Translations under genes and position numbers: made by a program
Part shown: in pieces, positions 27,832 to 36,800 of the stretch
Layout: each line of letters starts with the position of its first letter
Numbering within the stretch: position 1 is the stretch's first letter
Assembly: GCA_027487815.1 (NCBI GenBank)
Contig: JAIYCW010000001.1
Span: 30,424-94,423 of the forward strand
DNA length: 64,000 nucleotides
Origin: Burkholderiales bacterium
Lineage (GTDB): Bacteria; Pseudomonadota; Gammaproteobacteria; Burkholderiales; Burkholderiaceae_E
Direction: 5' to 3'
The notes under the pieces: model-generated
What the model saw: the letters and a program-made list of their open reading frames with translations, nothing else
The model's database searches: none
What the model was told of the DNA's origin: nothing

Positions 27832-28677
27832 ATGACCAACCCAATTGCTTTTTTCCATGCCAATGGCTATCCCACGGGGGTTTATCGCCAGTTCCTCGCT
27901 CATCTTCGCCAAACCCGCGAGGTGATTGCTCCCGAGATCATCATCACACCGCTGGCCACTCCGGGCCCAAAGCGCTGGGCAATGACTGTAGCCACGGCGT
28001 TGAAGTGGCTTGATGATCAACCCACCGAACCGCTTGACCTTGTAGGCCATTCGATGGGAGGCTATCTAGCCGTGATCCTCGCGCAGTTGCGGCCCAAGCG
28101 TGTACAACAAGTGGTGTTGATTGACGCACCGATTGTTGTTGGCTGGCGCAGTGCGCTACTGAGCACCGTTCAGCGCAGCGGGCATGCCGGGCGTTTTGGG
28201 CCAGCGCCCATCGCAGCAAGACGCAAACATGAGTGGCCGGACATGGAGAGCGCCAAGGCCTATTTTGAGTCGAAAAAATTCGTTCAGGTTTGGGCACATG
28301 GCGTTGCCGATGACTTCTACGAACATGGGCTCATGCGGGCTGAAGATGGTTCGGTACGTTTACGCTATGCGCGTGAAATCGAGCGCGACATATATGCCTA
28401 TATCGGCCACCGGCAGGCTTACACAGCGGTTCGGACTGTTCAAAAACTTGCAATAAGCCCGGTGAGTTTTATCGCAGGAACTCGCTCGGAAGAATTACGT
28501 TTGGCGGGGTATCAAAACAACAAGCGGCTATTTGGCAGCCGCTTTCACGAGATTGCCTCTGGCCATATGGTGCCGCTTGAAGCGCCCCAAGCCTGCGCGA
28601 CCCTGCTTGTGCAGATGCTGGAGCTCGGCGCTCAAGACCGCCGCGCCACCCAAAACACTGCACCATCCGACCCATAG
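27832..28677 (+). CDS. Alpha/beta hydrolase
   Basis: 281 aa from ATG at 27832, where family sequence begins (AFFHANGYPTGVYRQFLAHL). The nucleophile elbow is GHSMGGY; a histidine near the end (ASGHMVPLEAPQ) completes the triad, with a candidate acid in the GTRSEE region. No signal peptide. No ribosome-binding sequence precedes the ATG, and a -10-like TACAAT lies 9 bases upstream, so the mRNA may be near-leaderless. The 3' end overlaps the convergent cupin gene by 46 bp. The substrate is unknown. Confidence 0.82.
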   Translation: MTNPIAFFHANGYPTGVYRQFLAHLRQTREVIAPEIIITPLATPGPKRWAMTVATALKWLDDQPTEPLDLVGHSMGGYLAVILAQLRPKRVQQVVLIDAPIVVGWRSALLSTVQRSGHAGRFGPAPIAARRKHEWPDMESAKAYFESKKFVQVWAHGVADDFYEHGLMRAEDGSVRLRYAREIERDIYAYIGHRQAYTAVRTVQKLAISPVSFIAGTRSEELRLAGYQNNKRLFGSRFHEIASGHMVPLEAPQACATLLVQMLELGAQDRRATQNTAPSDP

Positions 28678-28913
28678 CGCTCGGCATGCGGCACATTGCG
28701 ATCAAGCTCAAACCATTCGCCTGCTTTGACGTGTCGCACCTGATCGCCCACCGTGAGCCAAAACTCACCGCGCTGGACTTGGGCTTTAACGTCAAACGGA
28801 TGGGTGTGTTCGCCGGTGCTGAAGCCTGGCTCCCAGACCCGCTCGATACAATCCGGGTAGCCGCGCGCTTGCCAATCGGCCTCGAACTGCGCAAAGGTGG
28901 AATGCTGAATCAT
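28632..28913 (-). CDS. Small cupin-domain protein
   Basis: 93 aa from ATG at 28913, set by AAGGAG 6-10 bases upstream. It is a single cupin barrel: WEPGFSTGEHTHPFDVKAQVQRG contains metal-type His ligands, and GEWFELDRNVPHAE holds the second cupin motif. Single-domain cupins of this size may bind a metal and a small ligand; no function is known. It follows the photolyase gene by 41 bp on the same strand and overlaps the hydrolase 3' end. Confidence 0.75.
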   Translation of the reverse strand: MIQHSTFAQFEADWQARGYPDCIERVWEPGFSTGEHTHPFDVKAQVQRGEFWLTVGDQVRHVKAGEWFELDRNVPHAERYGSDGAVFWVARRS

Positions 28914-28954
28914 GGGGCTCTCCTTGTATTGGAAAGAGTCTACCAGTGCCGCAA

Positions 28955-30433
28955 TCAAAACAACTCCCCCTGGGGCGAGCTGACCACTGTTTTGCTGGAG
29001 CGCTTCTTGGCAGGCGGCAAGCCGCTGCGCCTTGATCCATGCTTAAGTTGAATTGCAGAGGCTTCGGCGCGCACCGGCTCTTGCTTGCGCAATCCATACA
29101 GCTTCGCCTTGATAGCACCCAGCACCTGAGCCTCGTCAACAATCGGCTGCGGATAAGCTGCTGTTCCCGACTCGGGCACCCATCGGCGGACATACTCGCC
29201 CGTTGGATCATGTTCTTTTTGCTGGCGTGAAGGCGAATAGATGCGCAGGGTGTTGATGCCGGTGGTGCCACTTTGCATCTGCATCTGGCTCCAATGAATG
29301 CCGGGCTCAAAATCAAGAAACTGCCGTGCCAAATGCAAGCCTGGTTCGCGCCAATGCAAGCCCAGGTGGTAGCTCGCAAAACTCACCAGCATCGCGCGCA
29401 TCCGAAAGTTCAACCAACCGGTGGCGCAAAGCTGACGCATGCAAGCATCCACCATCGGAAAACCAGTGCGCCCCTCTTTCCATGCCGCCAATCGCTCTTG
29501 ATCAAGTGCATCCGGGTGGGTGCCGTCCCCTGCCCGCAAGCCATCATGGCTGCGCGCGACATTGCGAAACTCGATCTGTGGCTCGTCTTCCAACTTCTGC
29601 ATGAAGTGGCAATGCCAACGCAGCCGACTCGAAAAGCCTCGCACATCGTAAGCAAGCTCGCGCAAGGCCGTATCGCGAATAGCGGCTTCAGTGGCTTGAT
29701 GCACTTGTCGCATTGAGATACATCCAAATGCCAAATAAGGCGAAAGCCGGCTGCAATGCTCGGGCGCGCTCAGCGGGCTCGACATAGCCTTGCGATAGCC
29801 CAGGGCACGCCCGGTCAGAAAACCGCGGAGAACCTCACGGGCGGCGGCCTCCCCTGCCTCAGGCAAGGCAATGCCATTGGGCTGCACACCAAGCATCTGC
29901 AAGTCGGGGATTTGTGCTTGCTCTCTCACTGACCAGCCCGCAAAAGCACGAAGCTGATTCGGCTTGTCAACCATCGCTTTATCCATGAAGCGCTGCCATC
30001 GCCCAGCCCAGCCGCGCCGGTCTTGCAAGCGCCTGACCACGCCGGTTTGGCTCCATTCCTGCCACGCCACATGAACTTGCTGAGCCCAACGCCTCACAGC
30101 ACGATCACGGGCATAACTCCAGCCTGTGCCGGTCTCCTCATGGCTCAGGAGATGCGTAACGCCGTGGCCGGAACGCAAGCCTTCAAGCACTTCGACCGCG
30201 TCGCCCACCGCTATCAACAGGGGGACCCCAATCGATGCCAAATCATTGCGCAACGCATCCAGACAAGCCAAGGTAAAAGCCACATGACGAGGATCGCATT
30301 CCGGACTAGCCAACCACTGCGGCTCGATAATGAATATGCCCAGCGCTTCGTCACATGTAGCCGCGTGAGCTAGCGGCGCATGATCGGAAACCCGCAAATC
30401 GCGCTTGAACCAGATCAGGGCTTTGGTCGTCAT
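28955..30433 (-). CDS. Deoxyribodipyrimidine photolyase/cryptochrome family protein
   Basis: 492 aa from ATG at 30433. The N-terminal Rossmann antenna domain starts LIWFKRDLRVSDHAPL. FAD-domain landmarks are RLSPYLAFGCISMRQVH, RTGFPMVDACMRQL, WLNFRMRAMLVSF and NTLRIYSPSRQQKEHDP. It most likely repairs UV-induced pyrimidine dimers with blue light, although members of this bacterial subgroup are also annotated as cryptochromes. A ~50-residue basic tail follows the core. No clear ribosome-binding site precedes the start. The class cannot be set from motifs alone. Confidence 0.87.
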   Translation of the reverse strand: MTTKALIWFKRDLRVSDHAPLAHAATCDEALGIFIIEPQWLASPECDPRHVAFTLACLDALRNDLASIGVPLLIAVGDAVEVLEGLRSGHGVTHLLSHEETGTGWSYARDRAVRRWAQQVHVAWQEWSQTGVVRRLQDRRGWAGRWQRFMDKAMVDKPNQLRAFAGWSVREQAQIPDLQMLGVQPNGIALPEAGEAAAREVLRGFLTGRALGYRKAMSSPLSAPEHCSRLSPYLAFGCISMRQVHQATEAAIRDTALRELAYDVRGFSSRLRWHCHFMQKLEDEPQIEFRNVARSHDGLRAGDGTHPDALDQERLAAWKEGRTGFPMVDACMRQLCATGWLNFRMRAMLVSFASYHLGLHWREPGLHLARQFLDFEPGIHWSQMQMQSGTTGINTLRIYSPSRQQKEHDPTGEYVRRWVPESGTAAYPQPIVDEAQVLGAIKAKLYGLRKQEPVRAEASAIQLKHGSRRSGLPPAKKRSSKTVVSSPQGELF

Positions 30434-30476
30434 GGGCCAAAAGTATCCCAGACCGTGGCCCCATCCTGCGCTGCAA

Positions 30477-30746
30477 TTACCCCACTGGATCGACGTCTTT
30501 GTCGCCCTTCCTGGATTTAGGCGATTTGGGCTCCGATTTCTTGTGATCGGCACCATTTTCGGGGACGGGTTCAGCGGCAGGAATACCGGTGGATACCTTG
30601 CCAGGCGGCGGCGAGCCCTCAGCGGTGAAGTCGGACTTTTGCTCGGCGAGTGTTTTCGGCACTGGCGGGGGCGTTTCTATTGGGGTTGGAAGAGCGGCTG
30701 GAGCAGGAACCGGAGCCAAAATTGGAGCCTCAGATGGTTTGGTCAT
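30477..30746 (-). CDS. Small Pro/Glu/Lys-rich hypothetical protein
   Basis: 89 aa, rich in Pro, Ala and Lys (PAPAALPTPIETPPPVPK; DHKKSEPKSPKSRKGDKD), with no domain, membrane helix or signal. It probably is disordered. It sits 43 bp upstream of the photolyase gene on the same strand. The ribosome-binding site is poor. Low complexity in this GC-rich DNA could also leave a chance open frame, so I keep it as a tentative gene. Confidence 0.4.
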   Translation of the reverse strand: MTKPSEAPILAPVPAPAALPTPIETPPPVPKTLAEQKSDFTAEGSPPPGKVSTGIPAAEPVPENGADHKKSEPKSPKSRKGDKDVDPVG

Positions 30747-30967
30747 ATCGCCACTTTAAGATGCAAGAGCCACCTTATAGTCCAGCCAGGCAAGCCATGT
30801 ATGTAGGACAAAGCTCAAAGCGCGATCTTTCATTTTCAATGAGTGCCACAACGACCAACCAAGCCCGAAAGCATGACTCGGACTACCGCTCATACTTCCC
30901 CTGCGCGAGCTTAGTTTTGGCTTATAAAACTTAACTCATGTGGCTCAGTTCCCTTGGGTAGAGTCGG

Positions 30968-31798
30968 TCAAGCGAGTGGTCCACCTGCCGTCTCAATGTA
31001 TAGCGGCGCCGCGCCGAGAAGTTGTGAAGGTGAGATCCCAAACATCTCCTTGAATGCAGTACTCAAGTGGGCCGAACTGGACAAGCCAGCCAGCATCGCC
31101 GCTTGAGTCAAGCTTGCACCTTGCATGGCATGTCTAAGAGCGATTCGCATGCGCGCCCAGAGCCGAAAACGCCTGAACGAAACACCTACCGTTTGCTTGA
31201 ACAAGTGCTGAAAAAACGAGGAAGACAAACCAACCTTTGTTGCCCAGTCTTTTGCGCTGTGCGCATCGTCGGGATCGGAGAGCAGCGCCTGTACTACGTG
31301 AGCAATACGTGGATCACTTCGATGCGCACCAAAACCGAGTCTGTCGGCTAAAAGTGACTGCGTCTTGCTCCATGACATGGCATCTCGCGACATTCCCCCG
31401 AGGATATCGATGACCTCGGTTTCATGAAGGAAATCAAAGTGAAGATCCTTTCCGCGGCACGCACATTTATCACGTAGTTTGGGCAGGTCATGACTCAAAG
31501 CATCCACGTAGATGAAGGCATGTTCTTCATGGGTCATTGTTATCAGATGCAGCTGATTGGGTTCTATCAGCGCACTGCGGCATAACCGAAAGCCTTTGGC
31601 TGGATCCAGGGGATCGCAGGCAACACTCATCTGCCCATTCAAAGCGAGTGCAAGCACCGCTACTGTATTTCTGTGTGCCGGCAGCTGAAAGCCGGGTCCT
31701 ATATAAACGGCACGCACACCCCAGCTAATCAAGACGGTTTGCTTCAAGTAGGGTTGCTGCTGCAAATCGAAGCTCGTTTTTGAAAGCGCCAATGTCAT
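30968..31798 (-). CDS. AraC-family transcriptional regulator
   Basis: 276 aa. A cupin-like N-terminal sensing domain includes FQLPAHRNTVAVLALALNG. A double helix-turn-helix at the C-terminus includes WATKVGLSSSFFQHLFKQTV, a first recognition helix, and AAMLAGLSSSAHLSTAFKEM before the ISPSQLLG end motif. The conserved AraC proline-type ending is present. It probably regulates the divergent small membrane protein or itself across the ~300-bp gap. The ligand is unknown. Confidence 0.85.
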   Translation of the reverse strand: MTLALSKTSFDLQQQPYLKQTVLISWGVRAVYIGPGFQLPAHRNTVAVLALALNGQMSVACDPLDPAKGFRLCRSALIEPNQLHLITMTHEEHAFIYVDALSHDLPKLRDKCACRGKDLHFDFLHETEVIDILGGMSRDAMSWSKTQSLLADRLGFGAHRSDPRIAHVVQALLSDPDDAHSAKDWATKVGLSSSFFQHLFKQTVGVSFRRFRLWARMRIALRHAMQGASLTQAAMLAGLSSSAHLSTAFKEMFGISPSQLLGAAPLYIETAGGPLA

Positions 31799-32097
31799 CG
31801 GTTATCTAAAGTGCGGAGGTCGACAAAGCTTCAACGGACCAGCCTCTAATTTAAACAGGGAAAATCGAATGATTTCAGCTATTTTTTCGCACACCTCACT
31901 ATTCAATCCAGGGAGATTCTTATTCTTGGCGGTGGTCAGCCTTTGCACAGGCACATACCCAAAGGCAAGGTTGGGTATGAGGTTCCCGCAATCGGTGTTA
32001 TTCACCTCAAGGAAGGACTGGTAAGCGCCGAGCCATGAGTCGCTTAATGATTGGCCATGAGTTGGCGCCGCAATAAACCTGACTAACAAAGCAAACC
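31799..32097. other. 300-bp non-coding gap upstream of AraC and membrane protein genes
   Basis: This relatively AT-rich stretch separates two divergent genes and should hold both promoters. A minus-strand frame of 95 codons with a TTG start ends 3 bp before the AraC ATG; it shows no recognisable domain and no ribosome-binding site. I saw no inverted repeat strong enough to call an operator. Confidence 0.5.
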
Positions 32098-32463
32098 ATG
32101 TTGATTAAATCGAGTTGGGCGGTTTTGGCCCTGATCCACGCCTTGCCCGCTGTAGCCCTATTCAAACCTTCATTGTTGGAAAATTTGTACGGGGTCCAGG
32201 CAGGCTCCACGACTTACCTGCTGCTTCAGCATCGCGCAGCCATGTTTGCTGGAGTTTTCCTTGCATGCCTATGGGCCTTTGCCAAGCCCGAATCACGCCA
32301 ACTGGCGGTGATCGTTGTTGGGTTCAGCATGCTTTCCTTCCTGGTTTTGTACCTCGGCAATGGGATGCCTGAACGGTTACGAGTCATTGGAATTGTCGAC
32401 CTTATCGGGCTGCCGTTTTTGACTTTGGCAACCTGGAACGCCTTTTTTAGCTCTGGGCGATGA
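32098..32463 (+). CDS. Small four-helix membrane protein
   Basis: 121 aa with four predicted membrane helices (about 5-22, 43-62, 70-88 and 95-115) and almost no loops. LLQHRAAMFAGVFLACLWAF in the second helix, with a polar QHR pair, resembles small uncharacterised membrane proteins related to DoxX/DUF4345-like groups, but I cannot assign a family. It is divergent from the AraC gene. An ATG overlaps its stop (ATGA) and opens a 36-codon frame. Confidence 0.65.
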   Translation: MLIKSSWAVLALIHALPAVALFKPSLLENLYGVQAGSTTYLLLQHRAAMFAGVFLACLWAFAKPESRQLAVIVVGFSMLSFLVLYLGNGMPERLRVIGIVDLIGLPFLTLATWNAFFSSGR

Positions 32464-32570
32464 GCATTGAATGGAATGTAATTGGCATAGGTCTGATTGC
32501 AGGGCGAATCATCTCGGCACTACTGGTTCGGGGCATCGACGCTGCACCGGCGCTTTTCTTTCGAAATTGA
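32460..32570 (+). CDS. Possible 36-residue coupled peptide or gene remnant
   Basis: The ATG overlaps the preceding TGA (ATGA), the usual form of a coupled gene. The product begins MSIEWNVIGIGLIAGRIISA and has one short hydrophobic segment. It could be a small membrane peptide or the 5' remnant of a deleted gene; there is nothing recognisable after it until the tRNA. Confidence 0.25.
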   Translation: MSIEWNVIGIGLIAGRIISALLVRGIDAAPALFFRN

Positions 32571-32684
32571 GCTAGTTGACTCTGCACTTTTTGCAGCGCT
32601 GAACTTCTCTAACCAAAGTCAACCAAGCTGTTTGAGCGGGTGGAGTAGGGATATTCAGGCGGCTCTGTGTCGAACCACTAAATT

Positions 32685-32761
32685 TGGTAGGCCGTGCAGG
32701 ACTTGAACCTGCGACCAAAGGATTATGAGTCCTCTGCTCTAACCAACTGAGCTAACGGCCC
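32685..32761 (-). tRNA. tRNA with CAT anticodon (Ile2-like, or elongator Met)
   Basis: The 77 bases including encoded CCA fold into a complete cloverleaf: acceptor GGGCCGT pairs with ACGGCCT (first pair G-U), D arm TAGCTCAGTTGG, anticodon loop CTCATAA (anticodon at 32727-32725), T loop GTTCAAGTC. CAT can be elongator Met or lysidine-modified Ile2. The variable region and T arm (GGTCGC-GGTTCAAGTCC) resemble tRNA-Ile2 of enterobacteria, but I cannot decide without the genome's other CAT tRNAs. Confidence 0.93.
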
Positions 32762-32773
32762 GTCTCGCGACAA

Positions 32774-32786
32774 GCCGCGCATTATA
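32774..32786 (-). promoter_or_regulatory. tRNA promoter with GC-rich discriminator
   Basis: A perfect TATAAT (32786 to 32781) is followed by GCGCGGC, ending about 13 bases before the mature tRNA 5' end. A GC-rich discriminator is typical of stable-RNA promoters under stringent control. The -35 region is poor. Confidence 0.6.
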
Positions 32787-32863
32787 AGCTTCGATATTCA
32801 AAAGAGGCATCGTGGCCTGCCTGCGGGTATCCTTACGGCAGACGGCTATAGGTGGAGAGAATC

Positions 32864-33787
32864 ATGCGCTGGGAAGGTGAACGCGAAAGCAGCAATGTGG
32901 AGGATCGACGCTCCTCTAGCCCGTCCATGGGCGGCGGCGGTGTGGGTGGCGGTTTGGGCCGGGGCGGAATTGGCGGCCGTGGCATTGGGCTGGGCACGAT
33001 TGCGATTGCTCTGGTCGGCGGCTGGCTCCTTGGCGTAAACCCTCTCACCATTCTCGGTGCGCTCAGTGGTGCCGGCCCCGGCATTGAAATGCCTGCCCCA
33101 TCGTCCAGCCCCGGCGGCATGAGGGCCCCTGGCGGTCAGGTATCGCAACCTACCGATCAGGGTGGCAAGTTTGCCTCGGTAGTTTTAGCCAGCACGGAAG
33201 ATGTTTGGAAGGCCATGTTCGCCAAGGCCGGAGCCCAATATCAACCGCCCAGACTCGTCTTGTTCCGCGGGCGCACCCAAACCGCTTGCGGCCTGGGGGA
33301 GTCGGCTTCCGGACCGTTTTATTGCCCGGCTGATCAGAAGGTCTATATTGATCTCGCGTTTTTCGATCTGATGCAAAAACGCCTGGGTGCGGCCGGCGAT
33401 ACCGCTCAAGCCTATGTGATTGCGCATGAGGTCGGCCACCACATCCAGAATCTCACTGGCACGATGGACAAGGTGCAAAAGCTGCGCCAGCGCCTGAGCG
33501 AAGCGCAATACAACCAATACTCGGTGCGGCTCGAATTGCAGGCGGATTGTTATGCAGGCGTGTGGGTGCATCACAGCCAACAAGCCAAGAACTGGCTTGA
33601 GCCTGGGGATATTGAAGAAGCGATGAATGCCGCTGCGGCAGTTGGCGACGATAGACTTCAGGGCGCTTCGGGCACTGTGCGCCCCGAGTCTTTCACCCAC
33701 GGAACTTCGGCCCAACGCATGCAATGGTTCAAAACCGGTGCCCAGACCGGCCGGCTCGACGCTTGCGACACTTTTAACGCCCGCTAA
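32864..33787 (+). CDS. ypfJ: YpfJ-type neutral zinc metallopeptidase
   Basis: 307 aa. The ATG at 32864 has GGAG just upstream. After a Gly-rich segment comes one membrane helix (LGTIAIALVGGWLLG), then a linker and a periplasmic domain with the zinc motif HEVGHH (AYVIAHEVGHHIQNL) and a downstream RLELQADCYAGVW that supplies the third ligand. The family (PF04228) is widespread but its substrate is not known. It is divergent from the tRNA gene. Confidence 0.92.
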   Translation: MRWEGERESSNVEDRRSSSPSMGGGGVGGGLGRGGIGGRGIGLGTIAIALVGGWLLGVNPLTILGALSGAGPGIEMPAPSSSPGGMRAPGGQVSQPTDQGGKFASVVLASTEDVWKAMFAKAGAQYQPPRLVLFRGRTQTACGLGESASGPFYCPADQKVYIDLAFFDLMQKRLGAAGDTAQAYVIAHEVGHHIQNLTGTMDKVQKLRQRLSEAQYNQYSVRLELQADCYAGVWVHHSQQAKNWLEPGDIEEAMNAAAAVGDDRLQGASGTVRPESFTHGTSAQRMQWFKTGAQTGRLDACDTFNAR

Positions 33788-33807
33788 GCTCCCCCGCCGC
33801 CATTACT

Positions 33808-33824
33808 CCGGTCTGGCAGACCGG
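33808..33824. promoter_or_regulatory. Inverted repeat upstream of the surface-protein operon
   Basis: CCGGTCT-GGC-AGACCGG is a perfect 7-bp inverted repeat in the 86-bp gap between ypfJ and the giant gene. It lacks a T-run, so it may be an operator or a weak, factor-assisted terminator for ypfJ. Confidence 0.35.
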
Positions 33825-33873
33825 GTGTCGGGGCCAAGCTCTCGGCTAGCGGTGCGCCTTCGATACTCCCACT

Positions 33874-36800
33874 ATGGGCTTATTGTGGGCAAGGTTTATT
33901 CAGTGTTTCCGCGCATCTGGCGTGCGGCGGCGCTCGTCCATTGTTGAAGCTCTCGAGCCCCGGCAACTGTTTTCGGCCGACCCAGCCGGGGTTATGCCGC
34001 CACCTGACCCGCAGCCTGCAAGCAGCGCGCCCGCAACACCCCCAACGGTTACCACGACCCACAACCAGCAGAGCCAATCCGCACCGCACGAAATCGTACT
34101 GATTGATGCCAATACCCCCCAGCTGGATTTGTTGCTGGCTGATTTGCAGTCTCAATTGGATCAAGGCAGATCTATCAGCTGGGAGGTGATTGGGCCACAG
34201 CAAGATGGCTTGCAGGCCATCAGCCGCGCACTGAATGAAGCCGGGAGATCAGTTGACGCAGTGCATATAGTCGGCCACGGCGAAGGCGGCTTTGCGCGGC
34301 TTGGCAGCACCCTGATCGATGAAGCCACGGTGCGCGCCAATGCCAACCTGATAAGTCAATGGTCATCTTTCCTGAGCCAGGACGCAGACATTCTCTTTTA
34401 CGGCTGCGATGTAGCGGCAAGCGCACAAGGCCAGGAACTGCTCCGTACGATCAGCCAGCTAAGCAGTGCTGATACAGCCGCAAGTACCGATGCCACCGGT
34501 GCCGCCTGGCTGGGAGGCAACTGGAATCTTGAATTCCGCAGCGGTGAGGTCACTGAGCAGGCCCTCTTCACATCATCGGCGCAGCGCAGCTTCTCCTATT
34601 TGCTCGATGCCAAATTCGGCAGCAACGTGAGCGGCGACATTCAGGTCAATACCACCACCTCCGGCGACCAAGAACTCACTGACAAATCGGGCGCACGCCA
34701 GGTGGCGGTGAATGCCTCGGGTATCACCGCAGTAGTTTGGGAAGACAAAGGCGACAAAGACGTCATGCTGCGAATCTTTGCAGCCAACGGCACGGCACTT
34801 ACCGGTGAAATCCTGGTGAATTCCGGCAGCACCGGATTTGATGCCTCCCAGCCCGCTGTCTCCATCAATCAAAACGGGCATGTCGTCGTGCTCTGGACTA
34901 GCCAAAACCAGGATGGTAGCGGGGACGGCATTTACGGGCGTGTCTTTGATAGCGGCGGTGGTACCATTGTTAGTGAGTTCCGGGTCAATGAAGTCACGCT
35001 TGATGACCAGACCAAGCCTGATGTTGTAATCGCCACCGATGGCAGCTTCGTAGCAACCTGGACCCGATACTTCCCCAGCTTCAATAGTGAAGGTGTACAA
35101 GTTCGCTTGTTTAATGCGGATGGCACAGCCAAAGGCAGCGAGCAAGAGGTCAATACATTTGGGAACAATGACCAATCCAGAAGCGTTATCGCCATGGATG
35201 ATTCGGGCAACTTTGTTGTGGTCTGGCAAAGCGAAAATCAGGATGGCAGCGGCCTGGGTATTTACGGGCAACGATTTGACGCGGCGGGCACGCCTGTAGG
35301 GAGTGAATTTCGGGTCAACACCACGACATCTCAAGATCAATATGACCCCAGTGTGGCGATGAATGCCACTGGCCAGTTCGTGGTGAGCTGGACGTCTGGC
35401 TCGTCGCCCAGTATCCGCGCCCAAGCCTACAACTCGGATGGCACGACCCGCGGGGGTAATGTCAATGTTGATGCTCTTGGTATCGGCACCCAGGTGGATT
35501 CGAGTGCGGTGATTTTCGCTGACGGCTCGTTTGCAGTGGCTTTTGAAGGCCCTGAGCTGAATCTTTCGCAAGGCATCGTGATCCGCGCATTTGATGCCAA
35601 CGGCATAGGACAGGGGTTTGAAGACTCACTACCCAGCTACACCACAGGAACACAAGAACGCGTCAGCCTGGCTACAACCGGCAACCACATTGCTGCTGTC
35701 TGGAGCGGTCGGTCAGCAGGTGATAGTAAGGGCGTATCGCTACGTCAGGCGCTCCTTGCACCTATCCCCTTGGCAGGCGGGCTGGATGTTTCCACCCCGG
35801 ATGGCACGATTGTTTCCGAGGCCGGTGGTACGGCCCGCATTCAAGTTCAACTTACTGCCGCGCCCACCAGTGATGTCACCGTCAATCTGTCCGTGTCAGA
35901 CATCGGCGAGGGTGCACTTAGCGTCACCAGCCTGGTCTTCACACCCACCAATTGGAACACCGCGCAAACAGTTCTTGTGCGTGGGGTTGATGGCACCCTG
36001 GTGGATGGCAATCAACCATTTACCGTCTCGCTGACGTTCGCGAGCGCCTCGCCAAACTATGCAATTCCAAATTCCACCACTCTGAACTTCATCAATACTG
36101 ATGACGATACCTTCAATACCGTCAATGTCACGACCAACATCGACAACGCCGATGGAGACACCGCGTCGTTGAGTGCACTGTTCGCGAACAAAGGGGCTGA
36201 CGGCAAGATCTCGCTGCGTGAAGCCATCATGGCAGCCAACAACACAACCAATGGCGACGGCGGGGCGGATCGCATTCAGTTTGATTTTGCCTCCCTCGGT
36301 GGCGATAGCATTCAGTTGGTGGGCAGCCTGCCGAGCATCACGGATGCCGTCGCTATTGACGGCTCTAATCCTGCTGATACGATCCTCCCCGGTGGCGGGC
36401 GGCCCCCTGCCATCACTATTCGCGGTGATGCAACGGGCACCTCGCACGCGCTGATTGAGCTGGCTGCCGGGTCAAGCAGCTCAACCATTCGAAGCCTGGC
36501 GCTCGGCAATACGACCGGAGACGCAATCTGGGTTGTGAGCAACGGCAATTCGATTGAGAACAACCTGATTGGTGTTGCCGCTGACGGCACCACATTGCTT
36601 TCGGTAGGCGGCAATGGCATCTGCCTGGACGACGGCGGAAACGGCAACGCGATTCGCAACAACATCATTGTCGGCTCATCAAGCGGGATTTATCTCGATG
36701 GCAATGTCGGCACCCTGATCGAGGGCAACACCATCGGCTGGTTGGAAGCGAGCGGACAACTTCCGGGTGTGCGCGGCGACGGGATCCTGATCGAGAATGC

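Noticed and set aside
31802..32089. 95-codon minus-strand frame just upstream of the AraC gene
   Set aside because: TTG start, no ribosome-binding site and no recognisable family; kept only as a remark on the gap.
34573..35571. 332-codon minus-strand frame inside the giant gene
   Set aside because: It is antisense to the repeat region, whose Asp/Gly/Val codons avoid stops in that frame; no ribosome-binding site or recognisable domain.
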